Origin: Siphonodentalium dalli
Lineage: Eukaryota; Mollusca; Scaphopoda; Gadilida; Siphonodentaliidae
Direction of reading: 5' to 3'
Assembly (NCBI GenBank): GCA_032622095.1
Contig: CP136067.1
Coordinates: forward strand, 54,911,899-54,975,898
Length of the DNA stretch: 64,000 nt
Shown: positions 60,148 to 64,000 of the stretch, piece by piece
Position numbering within the stretch: position 1 is the stretch's first letter
Layout: every line of letters begins with the position of its first letter
Program-made: the position numbers and the translations under genes
Notes under the pieces: model-generated
Databases searched by the model: none
Seen by the model: the letters and a program-made list of their open reading frames with translations, nothing else
Told to the model about the DNA's origin: nothing

Positions 60148-60339
60148 TTAAAAAAAAAATTAGTTTAAGAAAGACACCCCAAAATTCACCTAAATTTCGT
60201 TAAAATTTCGCATTTGAAACCATAGCGGCACATCTTGCAACTGACATTTTTCTGAGAAATTATTTAAAATTTACAGCCAACTTTATGATCACATCTATAT
60301 GGGAGCTATTGAATTTGAGCGATTTCCAATGTCAATGAA

Positions 60340-60500
60340 AAACATACATGTAGCTACTGGCAGCCATCTTGGACTTCACTCTTTGCATTACTAAATTCGG
60401 TTGCAAACCCTTTTGGAAACATCGGCCATCCAATCGTAACCAAATTTCACACAAATCTTTGTGGGGTGAACTATTGATTATTTCTGATTCCGATTGAATC
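60340..60500. repeat. Fragment of the CCAAGATGGC repeat, reversed
   Basis: GGCAGCCATCTTGGACTTCA, ACTCTTTGCATTACTAAATT and ACCAAATTTCACACAAATC are complements of the monomer motifs seen at 9205 and 11766. Confidence 0.5.
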
Positions 60501-60972
60501 TCTTCCAATAAAACATTTTGACTTTTTGACTTATTCTTTATAATTCTAGTTACTGCTCGGCATAAACACCTCAAAGATATATAGTGTCATATGTACTTGC
60601 ATCCTATAATATATATATATATACCTACATATATTATAAAGGCCTACTCAGATGGTGTCATGAGCGATGAGACTTCTGCATCAATGCTCAATTAGGATAA
60701 CATAATATTACTGCGACCATTAAGTATCAATCACATGAATAGGATTTGTTCTAGTTGTGCGACTCGATCAGAGCGTTTACTCCAGTGTTTTCGTCTTTTT
60801 CAAAATACGGAGATAGATGAAGTCACTGGATGTGGAATCCATCAACATTGCCAAGGTAAACGGAATGGCTACTTCAAATCCAATATACACTATGTAAATG
60901 TATATAGCGGAAATTATAATCACAGTGCAAAAGCATGAAGTATTATACATGTACAACAAGACTGCATCATAC

Positions 60973-61186
60973 ACAGTAATTCTCTAAGTAACTGACTTGT
61001 TAACCACAGCAGAATTAAGGGTAACTTTTCAGGATTTAGTCGGAAATATGGCTTGTTGCCATTCATCGGAAAGCTTTCGGGTAGAGCTTTCCATTGAATG
61101 GCGACAAGCCATATTTCCGACTAAATCCTGAAAAGTTACCCATAATTCTGCTGTGGTTAAGAAGTTTATTACTTAGAGCATTACTG
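60973..61186. mobile_element. TA-flanked long-hairpin MITE, near-complete
   Basis: Two complementary arms around GGGTAGAGC loop; ends CAGTAATTCTCT and complement of CAGTAATGCTCT. TA flanks. Confidence 0.7.
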
Positions 61187-61224
61187 TAAAACACCCAAAG
61201 AGAATATATGGAATATGGATGGAC

Positions 61225-62345
61225 ATTGAGTCCCATTTACATTTATTATACTGTTTTGTGCCCTTCCGTTCGTCCGTCTGTATGTACGTGCGTCCGTACG
61301 TCCGATGTCTGTTCATGTCATAACTTGAACAGTAGTACTCGGATCTCAATGAAATCAGGTATGGGTGTTCACTACTATGTGGAAATTAAATAGAGGGTTC
61401 CATCGTTTTGTTCGGATTTTCCATTCTCGAGTTATTCATCTTTGTTTATCTGGAAATGTTGGCTTTTTGGTCCGTCTGGTGTTTGTTCATGTCGTAACTT
61501 CAACAGTTGTGCTGGGATCTCAATGAAATTTGGTATGGATGTTCACAAATATGAGGACATTAAATAGAGGGTTCCATCGTTTTGTTCGGATTTTCCATTC
61601 TAGAGTTATTCATCTTTGTTTATCTCTAAATGTTGGATTTTTGGTCCGTCTAGTGTCTGTTCATGTCATAACTTGAACAGTAGTGCTCGGATCTCATTGC
61701 AATTTTGTATGGATGTTCACTACTATGAGGGCATTCAATAGATGGTTACATCATTTCGTTAGTATTTTCCATTCTAGAGTTAATCATCTTTGTTTATCTG
61801 GAAATGTTGGCTTTTTGGTCTGTCTGGTGTCTGTTCATGTCATAACTTCAACAGTTGTATTGGGATCTCAATGAAATTTGGTATGGATGTTCACTACTAT
61901 GAGGACATTAAAAAGAGGGTTCCATCATTTTGTTTGGATTTTCCATTCTAGAGTTATACATCTTTGTTTATCTGGAAATGTTGGCTTTTTGGTCCGTCTG
62001 GTGTCTGTTCATGTCGTAACTTCAACAGTTGTGCTGGGATCTCAATGAAATTTGGTATGGATGTTCACTGCTCTGAGGACATTCAATAGAGGGTTCCATT
62101 GTTCTGTTCCGCTTTTCCATTCTAGAGTTATTCATCTTTGTTTATCTGGAAATTTTGGCTGTTTGGTTCACCCTATGTCTGTTCAGGTCATAACTTGAAC
62201 AGTAATGCTCGGATCTCAATGAAATTTTGTATGGATGTTCACCACTATGGGGACATTTAATGGCACATTCAACTGTTTTGTTTTGGTTTTTTGTTCTATA
62301 GTTATTCATCTTTGTTTATATGAAAATGTTGATTTTTGGGTCCAT
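61225..62345 (-). repeat. Tandem array of six 174-bp monomers
   Basis: The anchor GTTCATGTCATAACTT recurs at 61311, 61485, 61659, 61833, 62007 and 62181: exactly 174 bp each time. Each monomer also holds ATCTCAATGAAATTTGGTAT, GAGGGTTCCATC and GAGTTATTCATCTTTGTTTA. The left edge has CGTCCGTACGTCCG-type repeats like other arrays in this window. No frame stays open across monomers. Confidence 0.85.
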
Positions 62346-62904
62346 CAATCTGAGTATAGCAGTCATAATTTATAGATATGCCAACACTAGGCGGTATGCC
62401 ACAAGGGGGTATGTACCAGACCAAAGTCCATCTCTTGTTTTTATCAGAAGGCATTAAACAGAATATTTCAGTGTTATTGACTCGTGTGTTGAACAAATGA
62501 GCCCAAAGGCCCTTGGGGAAAACTACCACATATACTAGTACCATGATGACATGCGGCCATGTTGCTACTAGTATTTTAAAACTCAAAACAAACAAGAGGA
62601 AGCTCCAATTTCTACAAGATAATTTTGACACAGAAATCGCAACGCTCACATCGCCAAATGTAATGATCATTAAGCTTAGTACGCTTCTTTACAATGTGAC
62701 GACTTGAAACACACAAACTGATTAAACATGCAACAGAACCCAGACAACGTTTCTCTGAACCATCGACAACAGGTTCCTAAGAATATTTATAACTACACCA
62801 ACAGGTTGCCAGAATTTCAGATACATCTTTTTTCGTGTCCATTTTTGTTAAAACTGGAAGGCTTATCAAATGTGTCATTATGTTATTAGAAAGAAGAGCT
62901 GTTC
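62346..62904. other. No gene recognised
   Basis: Follows the 174-bp array. A 122-codon minus frame covers part of it but runs into the array and has no recognisable features. Confidence 0.4.
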
Positions 62905-63115
62905 TACTTTCGAAACTCATTCATCAAATTCATGTAGGTGTCTTCGTCTCCAATCGCCGCCTCTTAAAAAACATATTTTAAAATCACAACTTCACCTATG
63001 ATTTAATGAGGCCCAGACCGTGCTTATGCTGCAAAATTTTGCAAGACAAATCAGAAGCATATCGTGAGGGAGTCCTGATCACATGTGATGTATACAATGT
63101 GGGGATCCTCTACAC
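62905..63115 (-). repeat. Diverged inverted duplicate, copy B (coding-like)
   Basis: Minus-strand partner of 59510-59705. Here the frame reads EAAIGDEDTYMNLMNEFRK and then stops. The upstream stretch includes DLSCKILQ but also a stop. It could be paralogous gene ends or an old transposon. Confidence 0.45.
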
Positions 63116-63389
63116 ACATGAATTTTTGTTCAGGGGACCTGTGAATATGCAGTGCACTTGATTTTTCCCCAACAGAAGAGTACACACCCCTTCCCCAATC
63201 AGGGCAATCTCTGCCTTAGATGCATTGCTACCAAGATTCTGCGCTTCCTGCTAGTGCTGTATTTTTTATACCTATCATATCTACCCTTAGTACTACAGGA
63301 GTAATTCTATCCAGCCAACATTCAATGCAACATGTGGCCGGTGTAGGTAAACATAAGTACACAGAAGTACTCAGCAGTAATTACTCTCG

Positions 63390-64000
63390 ATACCTGTGAA
63401 TTCCTGCCTAATCATTACCAATGATGCAGGCTCCAACCTCCATCCCTCAACCTATCAATGCTTCCTCGATCATCTCTGGGTCAAGGTTCATGATCCAGGG
63501 TGCAAGGGCATTGGAGATGGGGGTTAGAGGGTGGGGGGCTGCTCTTGATACCTGTGAATTCCTGCCTATTAAATCATTACCAATGATGCAGGCTCCTAAC
63601 TTCATCACTCAACCTGTCAATGCTTCCTTTATATCTCTGGGTCAAGGTTCGTGATCCTGGGTGCAAGCGCATTGGAGATGGAGGGTAGAGGGTGTGAGGC
63701 TGCTCTCAATATGGTCATACCTGTGAATTCCTGCCTATTAAATCATTACCAATGATGCAGGCTCCTAGCCACCTTCATCTCTGAATCAAGGTTCACAATC
63801 CTAGTTGCAAGGCCATCGGAGGGTAGAGGGTGGTGGGAAAGGGGGGGGGGGCTCTTGATACCTGTGAATTCCTGCCTATTAAATCGTTACCATTGATGCA
63901 GCCTCATACCTTCATCACTCAACATATCAATGCTTCCTTATCTCTGTGTCAAGGTTCATGATGCTGTGTGTAGGGGCATTGGAGGAGGGTAGAGGGGATG
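63390..64000. repeat. Tandem repeat running off the right edge
   Basis: TACCTGTGAATTCCTGCC recurs at 63391, 63549, 63718 and 63859, each followed by AATCATTACCAATGATGCAGG and then a G-rich GGAGGGTAGAGGGTGGG stretch. Unit length varies from about 141 to 169 bp. Unrelated to the 174-bp array. Confidence 0.75.

Noticed and set aside
60735-60938. Plus frame starting MNRICSSCATRSERL with a GTAAAC donor-like site
   Set aside because: No credible acceptor, and the opposite strand is equally open; evidence too thin.
61225-62345. CRISPR-like or protein-repeat array
   Set aside because: Eukaryotic context, 174-bp diverged monomers without spacers, and no open frame across units.

Overview
The window is AT-rich, repeat-dense animal nuclear DNA, most likely from a marine lophotrochozoan and plausibly a mollusc. 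The evidence is very long introns with canonical GT/AG sites, a metazoan Shaker-type potassium channel, a metazoan U1 snRNP 70K protein closest in my memory to invertebrate versions, and many small DNA transposons plus 160-175 bp tandem arrays like those described in bivalves. Taxonomy is an inference; there is no rRNA or mitochondrial sequence to anchor it.

Two genes are firmly recognised and lie head to head. On the minus strand, SNRNP70 (U1-70K) starts at 43926 and four coding exons were found: 43783-43926, 20031-20093, 18015-18069 and 13598-13662. They join in frame to give residues 1-109, ending inside the RNP2 motif of the RRM, so the rest of the gene lies at lower coordinates or beyond the left edge. 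Its first intron is about 23.7 kb. On the plus strand, an intronless Kv1/Shaker channel CDS (45008-46540, 510 aa) starts 1.08 kb from the SNRNP70 start codon. It is complete from the T1 domain to a C-terminal ETDV PDZ ligand and carries Arg at the external TEA site. Inside SNRNP70 intron 1 lie a well-supported plus-strand exon of an unrecognised protein (32765-33201) and a possible minus-strand terminal exon (36074 to about 36390) with a poly(A) signal. A few weaker exon candidates are listed with low confidence.

Most of the rest is mobile-element debris. Several elements have readable ends and target-site duplications: a 936 bp hAT element keeping a BED zinc finger (16775-17710), two 435-450 bp hAT-like elements built from paired hairpins (8282-8731, 20358-20792), TTAA-flanked piggyBac-type elements (14076-15059; 2148-3403, with a Helitron nested at 2487-3208), a TTAA-flanked family built of nested TATATAAG palindromes (6428, 18379, 19198, 59756 and degraded copies), eight copies or half-copies of a TA-flanked long-hairpin MITE, and two TAA-flanked Harbinger-like elements (24835-25518, 53426-53791).

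The most unusual structure is 20875-24037: a 451 bp inverted-repeat-ended unit and a 901 bp spacer alternate as E-S-E-S-E with apparently identical copies, and the whole is bracketed by a 4 bp TAAT duplication. A second recurrent theme is arrays of 160-175 bp monomers (33405, 36589, 40966, 56960, 61225 and fragments at 16370 and 26655) that share GGAC-rich ends and terminal hairpins, resembling Helentron-associated (HINE/pearl-type) elements. No CRISPR, operon or rRNA features are present, and no convincing tRNA gene was seen.
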